Made by a program: the position numbers and the translations under genes. The notes beneath the pieces are model-generated. The model was not told the DNA's origin, made no database searches, and saw only the letters and a program-made list of their open reading frames with translations. Of a DNA stretch of 29,690 nucleotides, positions 10,173 to 18,796 are shown in pieces. This DNA comes from a virus, in IMG/VR virus record IMGVR_UViG_3300044644_002207, positions 1-29,690 of that record; one strand, 5' to 3'. Positions within the stretch are counted from its first letter, which is position 1. The number at the start of each line of letters is the position of its first letter.

Positions 10173-10496
10173 TTAAGGAGAAGTAGGCCAAACAATTTTG
10201 GCAGGGTTAGTATACATTTGAGGGATTTGTCTTAACAACATTCTGTAAGTCATCCACTCGGTTTTCTTTGCTACAGCTGCGTCAGGCAGAGCAGTCCAAT
10301 CTGACTCCATGAGCATCTGGTTTCTTTTTTCTCTTACAGATCTCCACGTTTGCTGAGCTGTTAATTTTTCTACAGGTTTGACTTCTGCTTCGTTGTTTTC
10401 TATTTCTTTTGCAATGACTGCATAATAAGGATGATCAACGGGAACAAGAAAATCTCCTGTGTCAATTCCACTTTCAGTTTCGTAATAAGTTTTCAT
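10173..10496 (-). CDS. Tail fibre assembly chaperone-like protein
   Basis: 107 aa. The C-terminal half carries the pattern typical of the phage tail assembly chaperone family (Pfam Phage_tail_APC type): WRSVREKRNQMLMESDW, then TALPDAAV, a W-x-x-Y-R-x-x-L-R-Q-I-P helix and a closing VWPTSP. In that family the R-N-x-L-L-x-x-S-D-W...YRQALRDIP...WPxxP order is diagnostic. The ATG overlaps the stop of the 854-aa fibre gene in an ATGA arrangement, so translation is probably coupled. This fibre-then-chaperone order is common in tailed phages and suggests that it helps the preceding fibre fold or trimerise. It ends 3 bases from the stop of the convergent 1868-aa gene, with no terminator between. Confidence 0.75.
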   Translation of the reverse strand: MKTYYETESGIDTGDFLVPVDHPYYAVIAKEIENNEAEVKPVEKLTAQQTWRSVREKRNQMLMESDWTALPDAAVAKKTEWMTYRMLLRQIPQMYTNPAKIVWPTSP

Positions 10497-13057
10497 GCGA
10501 TAAAGTATTCTGCATCAGCTGCCCAATTGTAAACAAAAGGATTTGTAATAATGTTGTTTCCGTAAGCTGAATATTTTGTTCTAGTGTGCGTGTTTGATAC
10601 ATTAAAGAACGAATGATTGACAACATTTGAAGAAGAATTTAATCCAGCGTTTTTAAATAAAACTGTTCTATTATCAGTTCTCATTAGAGGAGTAATTCTT
10701 TTAGCAACTTTGAACGGTATTTCTACTCTATTTTCTTCAGCCATTACTCCTATTTGAGCAGAAAAGCTGTCTCCTGTTTCAAAGTAACGCTGACACAACA
10801 TCAGTTCAGCTCCATATGGTCTTGGCTCAAAAGATGTTGCTATTGAACCTTCTTCTAATTGAACACTAGAAAAGTCAATATATCTATCCATGTTTCCTGG
10901 TAGCTCAAACACTATTTGTGTAAACGATTCCACAAACATTTGATTATAATCAGGAGCATTACTATTCCAAGCAGCATTTAACATTGTCTTTCTTATCGTT
11001 GGGACGTTAAATGTAATCGAGTATCTTTGCCAGCCACTAGTTAAATTAAAATTAGTTATTGGATTATCTTTGTAATATGTATTGTATTGAGGATAAGAAG
11101 CTTTGTAATACTGGTTTAAAAACAATTTGATTGTAGGTGAACCTAGATTATTTGAACGAGCGTAAAACGAAAGTGTAACTTTCTTGCCCGCAAGTTGAAA
11201 TACGTTTTCAATACGGTGAAACAAAGTTGTAGGAATAATTTGTTCTTCTGTACCAACTGCTCTTGATTTCAAAGTAACTCTGCCATAAAAAGAAGGTCTT
11301 GAAGGTATGGCGAATATGTCATTTGCGTCCGCTTGCTTCTTGCTAAAAGTGGCCAATTGAGTTCCTGCTCCTCCTGTAGTGGGTTTGCCAGCATAAAATG
11401 CCCATCTATCGGCTAAGTAGCGAGAAATTGAACTGTTATTAGAATCTACTATTTCTGAGTCAGTAACTGTAGAAACATTTCCTGTCGTGGGGTTTAAAAT
11501 TGATCTCGTTGCCCATTGCCATATATCAAAATTGCCATTAATAACTTTGTTTTTATATGACGTTGTTAAAGAGTCTAAGCTGGCTTGCAGCGTAGAAGAA
11601 ATTATTACATCATGAGTTCCTGTAATAATTGACATTCCAGGACCAGCTTTAATTGTTCTGTATTCTAAAATGTTGTCAGTTTTGCCTTTAAACACTTCTC
11701 CAGTTCCTGAACCAAATACGGCATTTCTGGCATTTGTAACAACCCCCGACAATTGAACTGCTACATTTAAAGGAGTTTGAGTAATGACAACGTTTGGTCC
11801 ACCACTTAGGCTTCTGAATGTTAAGAATCCACTTGATGTTTTGATGCCTGTGTGCATGCCTGCTGTGTTGAGAGCTGCTTCGTTTTCATTGTATGCTCCA
11901 ATAACATCCCCTCTTCCTGCCACAGGAGGAATTGCGCTAATTGTTATAACGTTTGAACCTTGCGATACATTAATACCTGGGCCAGCACTTAGTGTTCTGA
12001 ATAATAATTCTACTCCGTTTTTATCCTTGTAAACTTCCACTCCGGAGCCTAAATTTCTTCCCTCATTAACTTCTCCTCCGGATCCCGTTGCGACAGCGTC
12101 GATTCTAATTTCCGTGCCGTTATCTGTTAATTGAATATTGTTGCCTTTTTTGAGAGTTTTTAATAAAAGCTCGCTTCCTGACTTTTGAGCAAATATTGCT
12201 CCCGTACCAGTTCCTATATTTCTTCCTGTAGTAATTTCATTAACTCCGATTGCAATATCTTGAGCTCGTTCTGTAATTGTAACGTTTGGAGTAGAACTTA
12301 ATAAACTTTTAAACACTAAACCATTACTCAGTTTTTCTTTAAATAAATAAGCTCCGGTTCCCACATTAAGCCCTGTGGTGGTTTCATTTACGTGAATAGC
12401 AAGCTCATTGGCTTTGTTTTCAATAAAAACGTTACCGGTTCCATTGGTTATTGATTTTAATAAAAGGTTGTTACCGGAAAGAGATTTGTAAACTCCTGTG
12501 CCAACTCCAACGTTTTTTCCTGATAAAGCTGTGGATATAATAACTGAAGTAGAGCCACTAGCTATACTAATTCCCTGTCCGGGAACAAGAGATTTAAAAG
12601 GCAACACAGACCCTGAGCCAACAGCAGCAATCCCTACTCCTGTGCCTAAATTTTGAGTCGTAATTCCAGGAGATCCATTTATTCCCAATGCTGCAATTTT
12701 AATAGTATTGCTGTCTTCAGTGATTAAAATATTTGTGCCGCTTCCTACAATTCTTTTGAATGTTAAATTTTGACCGCTCTTTTCTTTAAAAACTCCAGCT
12801 CCAGTTGTTCCTAAGTTCTGACCACTCAACACAATATTGCTATTGTTGATTGTGCTATTGATAGTAACAACTCCTGAACCACTCAAAGGAGATATTGTAA
12901 TGTTTGAGCCAGCAACTATTTTTTGTACGTTTGTACTCAAAGATGCTTCCAATGCATCAACTCTAGTTCCAACTTTGGAAAAGTTGTTGTTAATAGCAGA
13001 AAGAGAATTTCCAATACACTCGTTCTGGCTAATTTGGGTCAAACTGTTTGAAAGCAT
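10493..13057 (-). CDS. Tail fibre with eight beta-repeats and a carbohydrate-binding-like tip
   Basis: 854 aa. Residues 1-50 resemble phage fibre attachment segments (NSLSAINNNFSKVGTRVDAL). Residues about 80-489 hold eight imperfect repeats of 45-55 residues with the pattern N-(L/V/I)-G-x-G-x-x-V-(Y/F)-K-x-K-x-G-x-x-L-x-F-(K/R)-x-L, then G-x-x-(I/V)-x-I-T. Residues about 495-740 start with KNKVINGNFDIWQWATR and form a jelly-roll, CBM-like domain of a kind common in phage fibres (NGNFDxWQ, FYARSNN, then a closing YIDFSSVQLEEG). The C-terminal 115 residues follow a PRPYGAELMLCQRYFETGD motif, usual at fibre tips. It is likely a host receptor-binding fibre acting as a trimer. Upstream is a TAAATAAT late-type motif; downstream is the overlapping chaperone gene. 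Confidence 0.8.
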   Translation of the reverse strand: MLSNSLTQISQNECIGNSLSAINNNFSKVGTRVDALEASLSTNVQKIVAGSNITISPLSGSGVVTINSTINNSNIVLSGQNLGTTGAGVFKEKSGQNLTFKRIVGSGTNILITEDSNTIKIAALGINGSPGITTQNLGTGVGIAAVGSGSVLPFKSLVPGQGISIASGSTSVIISTALSGKNVGVGTGVYKSLSGNNLLLKSITNGTGNVFIENKANELAIHVNETTTGLNVGTGAYLFKEKLSNGLVFKSLLSSTPNVTITERAQDIAIGVNEITTGRNIGTGTGAIFAQKSGSELLLKTLKKGNNIQLTDNGTEIRIDAVATGSGGEVNEGRNLGSGVEVYKDKNGVELLFRTLSAGPGINVSQGSNVITISAIPPVAGRGDVIGAYNENEAALNTAGMHTGIKTSSGFLTFRSLSGGPNVVITQTPLNVAVQLSGVVTNARNAVFGSGTGEVFKGKTDNILEYRTIKAGPGMSIITGTHDVIISSTLQASLDSLTTSYKNKVINGNFDIWQWATRSILNPTTGNVSTVTDSEIVDSNNSSISRYLADRWAFYAGKPTTGGAGTQLATFSKKQADANDIFAIPSRPSFYGRVTLKSRAVGTEEQIIPTTLFHRIENVFQLAGKKVTLSFYARSNNLGSPTIKLFLNQYYKASYPQYNTYYKDNPITNFNLTSGWQRYSITFNVPTIRKTMLNAAWNSNAPDYNQMFVESFTQIVFELPGNMDRYIDFSSVQLEEGSIATSFEPRPYGAELMLCQRYFETGDSFSAQIGVMAEENRVEIPFKVAKRITPLMRTDNRTVLFKNAGLNSSSNVVNHSFFNVSNTHTRTKYSAYGNNIITNPFVYNWAADAEYFIA
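11590..12817 (-). repeat. Eight coding repeats of the tail fibre shaft
   Basis: This stretch encodes about eight units of roughly 135-165 bp with a conserved protein core (NxGxGxxVYKxKxGxxLxFKSL, with variations). The units are diverged at the DNA level, which points to old duplication rather than recent expansion. They probably form the elongated shaft. Confidence 0.7.
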
Positions 13058-13064
13058 AATATGT

Positions 13065-13072
13065 ATTATTTA
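13065..13072 (-). promoter_or_regulatory. T4-type late promoter motif (weak)
   Basis: On the minus strand the sequence reads TAAATAAT, seven bases before the ATG of the 854-aa fibre gene, in the 17-base gap after the preceding gene. It is a one-base-shifted, weaker match to the ATAAATAA motif seen elsewhere here. Confidence 0.35.
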
Positions 13073-13074
13073 AT

Positions 13075-16000
13075 TTAATTAAAGTAATTTGCCAGCAACT
13101 GGATGTTGGTCCATAGCTGTTTAGTTAGTCTATTAATTACAGAATTTGTAACTATTTCGTTTTGTCCGATGGTTATGTCGGATTTAGTATATAAAGGAGC
13201 CACATATGTCTTTTGTTCTGGATGTGTAGCCATATTATAATGCAGCGAATTGCGAATTAATTCTACGTTGTCCCACAGTCTGTGAAAGGCTTTGAGATAA
13301 ACCCAAGACTGTATATATTCCTCTTTGTGGATTTTAATGTTATCAAAACCCCAATACAAATCGCTTGGGATTGGAGATTTAGTAGATACTAACTTCATTC
13401 TGTCTGTATATTTTAGTATTTTGTCATTTGCACAAATATACAATTCTCTCTTAGCGTTGTGAAAAACTCCTTTAAATTGCTCTAAATATAAACCATTTGA
13501 GCAAGACATTTTGTTTATTAACGCATCAAACAATACTCCGGTTCTAAAGTATTTGTCTACTCCGTGAAAATGAGAAACGTAAATTATTTCTCTATTGTGA
13601 GAACATACGATTTTAGAAGGATTACGGACATTAGAAGATAATTTATATTCCGTTACATATTCTCCACTTTGATTAAGAACAATTACTTTTGTGGTTAAAA
13701 GTACGTGCATGAGCCGAGCAGAATCGATACAAACACTTATTGGAGACTCAGCATCAAATGAAGAATGTTTGTATGTTTTAAGATATTTTCCAGCTAGTGT
13801 ATATTTTTTTATAACCTTGTTCCCTGTATCGGTTATATATAATGAATTGTTTTGATCAACTGCAATGTCTTTCGGTCTATTAAATCCATAAGCATTAGAC
13901 ACAAGTCCAAACCGACCCCAAGAATCTACTTGAGTCAATCTATCATTTTCTACTTCATATACTGAAACTCTCGGAATTAACGAATCCAGCACATATACTT
14001 TATTTCCAGCAGAACACACTCCTTCAATATTAGCAAAAGCATACAACGTGTCAGCTAATCCCGCTCTGTGTAATTTAGAAGGAGCGTATGTATTTTTAAC
14101 TAATACTAATTCGGTTTTTTTTGCTATAACTAAATAATTTCCAATTTCTATACAAGCATTATTCACACATCCTTCTGTATATCCACAAAATTGTAATGGG
14201 AAAAATTCTTGATCAATGGTGCTTGTGTGCCAGCTTCCTAAATCGCAAGGCAAAGCAATAGAATCTAATTCGCAAGGTTCGTAGGACCACTTCTTTGCCA
14301 AAGAAGCCCCCGTTCGAGTACTCTTCCAAGTTGTCGGAATAGTGGAGTTTGCTCTGCGGCGAGCGTCCCATCTCCATTCTAAACAATATTTTTGCAAGCA
14401 AGTTTTATCGCTCTCCACTTCCGTGTTACAGGTTTGTTGATTCCAAAACAAAGGAAACCCGTTACTATTGGTGTCAAGTTGAGTTGGTACATGATCCGAC
14501 CATTTTAATTTATCAGTATTTCCGGGAAGACATTCAAGATCAGTCCAACGGTAATTAGAATTTCCTAGCCAAGCATAAAAGTTACTATCCGTTACATAAA
14601 GATTGGTGTGATTGTTAATCTTTTCTATTTCTTCATATAAAAACTCAAGCACAGTATTAATGTTTTTTTCTGTTACCCACTCATTAGGGGAAAGAGATGG
14701 AGCACTCAACTCATATGTATTAAGAGACGTGTTGGTGGAGTGATAATACTCAACTATGGCTGCATCATCATATGCTTCTACTACATCAACCATGTCAGGA
14801 ATAATGTTAGTAACTTCATCAACCTGATTTGTGTTTATATTTAAAAATGCAGACGTAACAGTCAATGTTTGCTTTCCTAATTTGGTGAAAGTAATCTCAA
14901 ATGGCTTCTGCAGACTACTTCCAGACAAAACTCTCGTATTGGAATGTTCCGAAGAAATACTTACTTTTTGCAGTTGAAGGTGAGGCTGAGCAAAAACTTG
15001 CAGAGGTTCAAAATAAGTTACATCATTCTTGATGGCTAAAAAATTTGGTGTATATAGTTTTACGAACGGCTGCGTAGTTATAACCGTAGCACTGCTATAC
15101 ACTTCTCTTTGAATGTTTGGCTGCCAATCATAAGGAAATTTTTGAATTTGTACCTTTTTAAAAGCTGACACTGTGCTCGTAACAGTTGTATCTGTTAGAG
15201 GAGAAATTTTTAAAATCGGAATAGATTCCGTTGCTGTTTGGATGTAGTTTAAAGGAAATCTATAACCATTTGTTGTTGGAAGGTACGCAGTGCGATATGA
15301 CCAATTGCCTGCTTGTGAAATGTTATCTATTACAGCATCTGTTTGCCACGTAGTAGCGCTCAAACCATAGTACAATAAAGAAGAAATTTGTTTGTCTATT
15401 AATCTAGTTTCAAACCAATTTGTTGTATAATCAAATGGAAGCTGAGTTAAAGACGAACTAAAAGCAGGAACAAACGTATAGTTTGTCGTATTCGGATAAG
15501 GTCTTACGTGAATGTGACTTTTAAATTTATTGTCTGCTCGTTCAACTCCTGAAGGCAGCAAGGATGAATCATAAAAACTATAGTTTTTCTTTTCTCCTGT
15601 AGCATCGTCGTAATAATGAATAGGTCCGTTTAATGTAATATCCGGAGTGGTAAGACGCAAATGAATTGGTATTTTTTCGTCTTGAGATAATGTAGAAGAA
15701 ATTTTTACTGTTGCAGTATTGGAGGTCCTTGGAGTAATCGCCCACTCCGTTGAATTTGTTTGATTTCCTACTAGCCAATTTATATTTGCTGTCGTGCCTC
15801 TTGCTGACAACTGTATTAATTCGGTATGGCCTTCTCCGTAAAAGAATAAACCCGGACCTCTGTCGTATTTTTCTTTGGTTGATGTTATTTGTTCTCCAGT
15901 TTGTTCAATGAAATATGAACTCGGATAGGCAACAAAAGTGGCTGTTGGAAACGAATCCAAAAACTTAACAGACATTGAGTAACCAGTTACATCTGTTGGG

Positions 16001-16275
16001 TCATTTTTGGCTGACAAATAAACTTGTATGGAATGGGTTCCGGCGTATCTTCTATCAAATGATAAAGAAACTCCGCTATTTAAATCAAAGTCAGCCAAAC
16101 TGCTTGGCACGTTGTTTATTGTATATTTTGCTGTAAAATAATTCGGCAAAGCAGACAGCTCGAATGAGTCACTTGATATTCGAGCTGTAGCGCTGTAGGG
16201 AACAGCAGAAATCAATCTGTAGAAAACACTGTTGTTATTACATCTTTCAAAATTTACAAACAGATCAAGTGACAT
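13075..16275 (-). CDS. Large virion protein with C-terminal NHL beta-propeller
   Basis: 1066 aa. Residues about 1-560 are beta-rich, Ig-like and Ser/Thr-rich (for example YAGTHSIQVYLSAKNDPTD near 80), consistent with tandem Ig or PKD-like modules. Residues about 580-708 are rich in Cys and Trp (11 or so Cys, including CEL...LPCDLGSW and GCVNNAC) and may be disulphide- or metal-stabilised. Residues about 725-960 form an NHL-type propeller: GFNRPKDIAVDQNNSLYITD followed by GNKVIKKYTLAGKYLKTY is a textbook NHL blade. The last 100 residues are helical and end with an IGQNEIVTNSVINRLTKQLW stretch, which looks like a virion-attachment or oligomerisation tail. It sits between the LamG/propeller protein and the fibre, so it is probably another adhesin or baseplate-peripheral component. 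Ligand unknown. Confidence 0.7.
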   Translation of the reverse strand: MSLDLFVNFERCNNNSVFYRLISAVPYSATARISSDSFELSALPNYFTAKYTINNVPSSLADFDLNSGVSLSFDRRYAGTHSIQVYLSAKNDPTDVTGYSMSVKFLDSFPTATFVAYPSSYFIEQTGEQITSTKEKYDRGPGLFFYGEGHTELIQLSARGTTANINWLVGNQTNSTEWAITPRTSNTATVKISSTLSQDEKIPIHLRLTTPDITLNGPIHYYDDATGEKKNYSFYDSSLLPSGVERADNKFKSHIHVRPYPNTTNYTFVPAFSSSLTQLPFDYTTNWFETRLIDKQISSLLYYGLSATTWQTDAVIDNISQAGNWSYRTAYLPTTNGYRFPLNYIQTATESIPILKISPLTDTTVTSTVSAFKKVQIQKFPYDWQPNIQREVYSSATVITTQPFVKLYTPNFLAIKNDVTYFEPLQVFAQPHLQLQKVSISSEHSNTRVLSGSSLQKPFEITFTKLGKQTLTVTSAFLNINTNQVDEVTNIIPDMVDVVEAYDDAAIVEYYHSTNTSLNTYELSAPSLSPNEWVTEKNINTVLEFLYEEIEKINNHTNLYVTDSNFYAWLGNSNYRWTDLECLPGNTDKLKWSDHVPTQLDTNSNGFPLFWNQQTCNTEVESDKTCLQKYCLEWRWDARRRANSTIPTTWKSTRTGASLAKKWSYEPCELDSIALPCDLGSWHTSTIDQEFFPLQFCGYTEGCVNNACIEIGNYLVIAKKTELVLVKNTYAPSKLHRAGLADTLYAFANIEGVCSAGNKVYVLDSLIPRVSVYEVENDRLTQVDSWGRFGLVSNAYGFNRPKDIAVDQNNSLYITDTGNKVIKKYTLAGKYLKTYKHSSFDAESPISVCIDSARLMHVLLTTKVIVLNQSGEYVTEYKLSSNVRNPSKIVCSHNREIIYVSHFHGVDKYFRTGVLFDALINKMSCSNGLYLEQFKGVFHNAKRELYICANDKILKYTDRMKLVSTKSPIPSDLYWGFDNIKIHKEEYIQSWVYLKAFHRLWDNVELIRNSLHYNMATHPEQKTYVAPLYTKSDITIGQNEIVTNSVINRLTKQLWTNIQLLANYFN

Positions 16276-16280
16276 TTTAA

Positions 16281-16288
16281 TTATTTAT
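16281..16288 (-). promoter_or_regulatory. T4-type late promoter motif
   Basis: ATAAATAA on the minus strand, followed by only five bases (TTAAA) before the ATG of the 1066-aa gene at 16275. There is no Shine-Dalgarno sequence between the motif and the start. Confidence 0.55.
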
Positions 16289-16300
16289 TCTACAAAAAAA

Positions 16301-18796
16301 TTAGTCGACCCACTCAATCTTAATTAAATCGACGTAAGCTGGTTTGGTTTCCTTGATTAAATCTAATATTTCTTCTTCAACTAGTTTTTTTGTTGTTGGG
16401 TCAGTAATGCCTGTTCCTGTAAGTTTTAATTTAAAAAATTGAGATTTGGCCCCTGGAAGCTTGTGCTTAAACATTCTTTCAATGTGTTCTACATATTGCG
16501 TTTTGGGGATCGGCAAGGGCCAAATTAAATCTTGAGATACCATACTAGCGTGTTCAAATAAATTAATATTGCGAAAGTCTAAAGCATAATCAAACGCTCT
16601 AACGTCTCCTATCTTTCCATTAAAGATGTTGGACACACATTTAAGTTCAGAATTCATTCCAAACACGCTTCCAGTCGGAGTTCCAATAAAAAACGAAGGT
16701 TGAGTATCAAAACTTAAACTGTCTTGACCTCTAAGTTTGAGTTCTGCTATTTTTGTGTCATCACAATATAAGATTCCTATTTTATTTTTAAATACGAGAA
16801 CAAAATGCTTCCAGCTATCTTTTTCCCAATTTTGTATCGAGCCAAATGCTTTTGTTGGGCAGTTATATATTACTCCTGTTTTAGAAGTATCTTTAACAGA
16901 AGCTTTTATTGATATCTGAGGCTTGTTTAAATAAGGAGGTAGCTTACTAAAAATACGCTGTCTCTCATAACCAGTAAAGTCTCCTACTGACAAGAATTGA
17001 GTATTTTCAATTTTTTGAGAAAGTTTTTGTATAAGAATTGGATCAAAAGTTGTGTTTAAATCTAAAGTTTTAATTGGTTTTCCATTCAAACCATAATAAT
17101 ACAAAATTTTCTCATCCGTATAAAAAACAACTAAGTTCCATTCATTGGTATTAGTTTTTCTGTTATATCTTTTCGTAAAACTTATATTTTTAGTTCTCGT
17201 TTTACCGTCTTGAATCGTTGTGTATCCTACATCTAAAGTAAGCATAACAGAAGATAAACTTGGATTGATTGCAGTAACATTATTATTACCATGAGCTATC
17301 CATAAATTGTTGTCTGGACCTATAGAAAAATTAGTTGCTCTGTCTTTAAATGAATAAAATAATACATCATTGCGATACAAATTTCCGTCTTGAGAAGATA
17401 TGGACCACTTGGTTTGTTCATCAAACTTTACATCATATACGTTTGTAGAAACGTCTAATGCAGCTGTACCAAGAGTAGTATCATATCGAAACGCTACCTT
17501 TATATTGTTCTCTTGACTAGATATGCCTATGGAGGATTTGTATACAAAATCAGCATTGAACGAATGTATTGCTTTATTAGTAACAACATAAAAGTCATCA
17601 TTTAATCCACACAATAGTTGTTTCGGTTTTTCTCCGCTAAGAGGAAATACAAATAAAGTAGAAGGATCGTTAATGCTTTTCGTGGTTTTAATTACATAAC
17701 CAGAATGATCCATTTTGTAAATTACTCCAGCACTATCGTCATTACATACGATGACGTGGTTATTAGAATCTATTCCAAAGCAAACTGGATTGACGGAAGC
17801 AAGCCTCGTTTGAACTGACTTATCTAAATAAGCAGAACGATTTTCGTTAATAAAAATCACGTGACCATAAGTTGTCTCCGGAATAGCTAAAAACGGAAAC
17901 GTTTCCAGAGTATCAATAAAAACTCCAATGCCTCCTCCTTTACTTGAAAGATTGCCAATTAATTGAGTGGACGGAGATGCTTGCCAATCTTTAGAATATG
18001 CCCAAAAAGACCACGTAAACTCATTTGTATTTAAATAATTCGAATTGTATTCAAGCTTAGCGTTTACATTGTATGGGTTATTAAAATTTAAAGTAGAGTT
18101 AAAAATACGAACTCCATCATTAGCAGAAGGAGAAACAATTAAAGAAGAAGTGGAAGCATCCGTTTGAATGGAAACGTCAATACTGTTTAGTGAACGATCA
18201 ATTGTTGTTGTGTCCCACTTTGTCAAGTGCATCTTTAATCGCTCTCTGTCTTTTCCTTCAAATGTTTCTATTAATTCCTTTGCTGTCTTTTCTCCTAAAT
18301 GAAAATAACGATACAACACTCCGGGCTCAAAAGTTAATGTAGAAGGAACGTCTTTAAACACCGGATCGGACTTGACATATCGAGGTTGATCAAAAAGTTG
18401 ATTTACTGCAGTATTATAATCAAATTTGCCTGGTTGATAATATCGATCCAACCATCTTGGAATGCCAGTCTCTGAGTCTTTATAAAGCCAACTACAAAAC
18501 CACATGCCGTTATTCGTATAAGCATTACCATTTGGGGTTACGTCACCATACCCTTTTTGGCTTTTAAAAATTCTATCAGATGCTGCAGGAAACATTCCAG
18601 CAGTTGCTCCATTAATAATTAAATCAGTATTAACAAGAGAGATTGGAGTGGCATATGCTGGAACGTGAAAAAAAGTTTCTGTGTCTTTTTTTAGTGTAAT
18701 CTCGTTTTCCTCGTATTGATATCCTAAAGAAATTCCCTCGGAACCTTCTTCTGTCTGTTTGTTTACATATATCTTATTGTAAGTTCTCTGATTCAT
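16301..18796 (-). CDS. LamG-type adhesin with inserted beta-propeller
   Basis: 831 aa. The N-terminal 230 residues are unrecognised. Residues about 258-315 match the first half of a LamG/concanavalin-like domain (EFTWSFWAYSKDW, then NLSSKGGGIGVFID). Residues about 330-600 are propeller-like blades (CFGIDSNNHVIVCNDDSAG; FSIGPDNNLWIAHGNNN). Residues about 655-745 give the second half of LamG (DSWKHFVLVFKNKIGILYCD, a sugar-fold FIGTP strand, then FNGKIGDVRAFDYAL). So the propeller appears to be inserted within the LamG fold. The C-terminus (about 765-831) is a small alpha/beta tail ending YVDLIKIEWVD. Its ATG overlaps the stop of the preceding 300-aa gene by one base (TAATG), so translation is probably coupled. 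It is likely a virion surface protein that binds host or environmental glycans. Confidence 0.7.
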   Translation of the reverse strand: MNQRTYNKIYVNKQTEEGSEGISLGYQYEENEITLKKDTETFFHVPAYATPISLVNTDLIINGATAGMFPAASDRIFKSQKGYGDVTPNGNAYTNNGMWFCSWLYKDSETGIPRWLDRYYQPGKFDYNTAVNQLFDQPRYVKSDPVFKDVPSTLTFEPGVLYRYFHLGEKTAKELIETFEGKDRERLKMHLTKWDTTTIDRSLNSIDVSIQTDASTSSLIVSPSANDGVRIFNSTLNFNNPYNVNAKLEYNSNYLNTNEFTWSFWAYSKDWQASPSTQLIGNLSSKGGGIGVFIDTLETFPFLAIPETTYGHVIFINENRSAYLDKSVQTRLASVNPVCFGIDSNNHVIVCNDDSAGVIYKMDHSGYVIKTTKSINDPSTLFVFPLSGEKPKQLLCGLNDDFYVVTNKAIHSFNADFVYKSSIGISSQENNIKVAFRYDTTLGTAALDVSTNVYDVKFDEQTKWSISSQDGNLYRNDVLFYSFKDRATNFSIGPDNNLWIAHGNNNVTAINPSLSSVMLTLDVGYTTIQDGKTRTKNISFTKRYNRKTNTNEWNLVVFYTDEKILYYYGLNGKPIKTLDLNTTFDPILIQKLSQKIENTQFLSVGDFTGYERQRIFSKLPPYLNKPQISIKASVKDTSKTGVIYNCPTKAFGSIQNWEKDSWKHFVLVFKNKIGILYCDDTKIAELKLRGQDSLSFDTQPSFFIGTPTGSVFGMNSELKCVSNIFNGKIGDVRAFDYALDFRNINLFEHASMVSQDLIWPLPIPKTQYVEHIERMFKHKLPGAKSQFFKLKLTGTGITDPTTKKLVEEEILDLIKETKPAYVDLIKIEWVD

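Noticed and set aside
10493-13057. A diversity-generating retroelement acting on the fibre tip
   Set aside because: No reverse transcriptase and no template/variable repeat pair was seen in the window; it could only be elsewhere in the genome.
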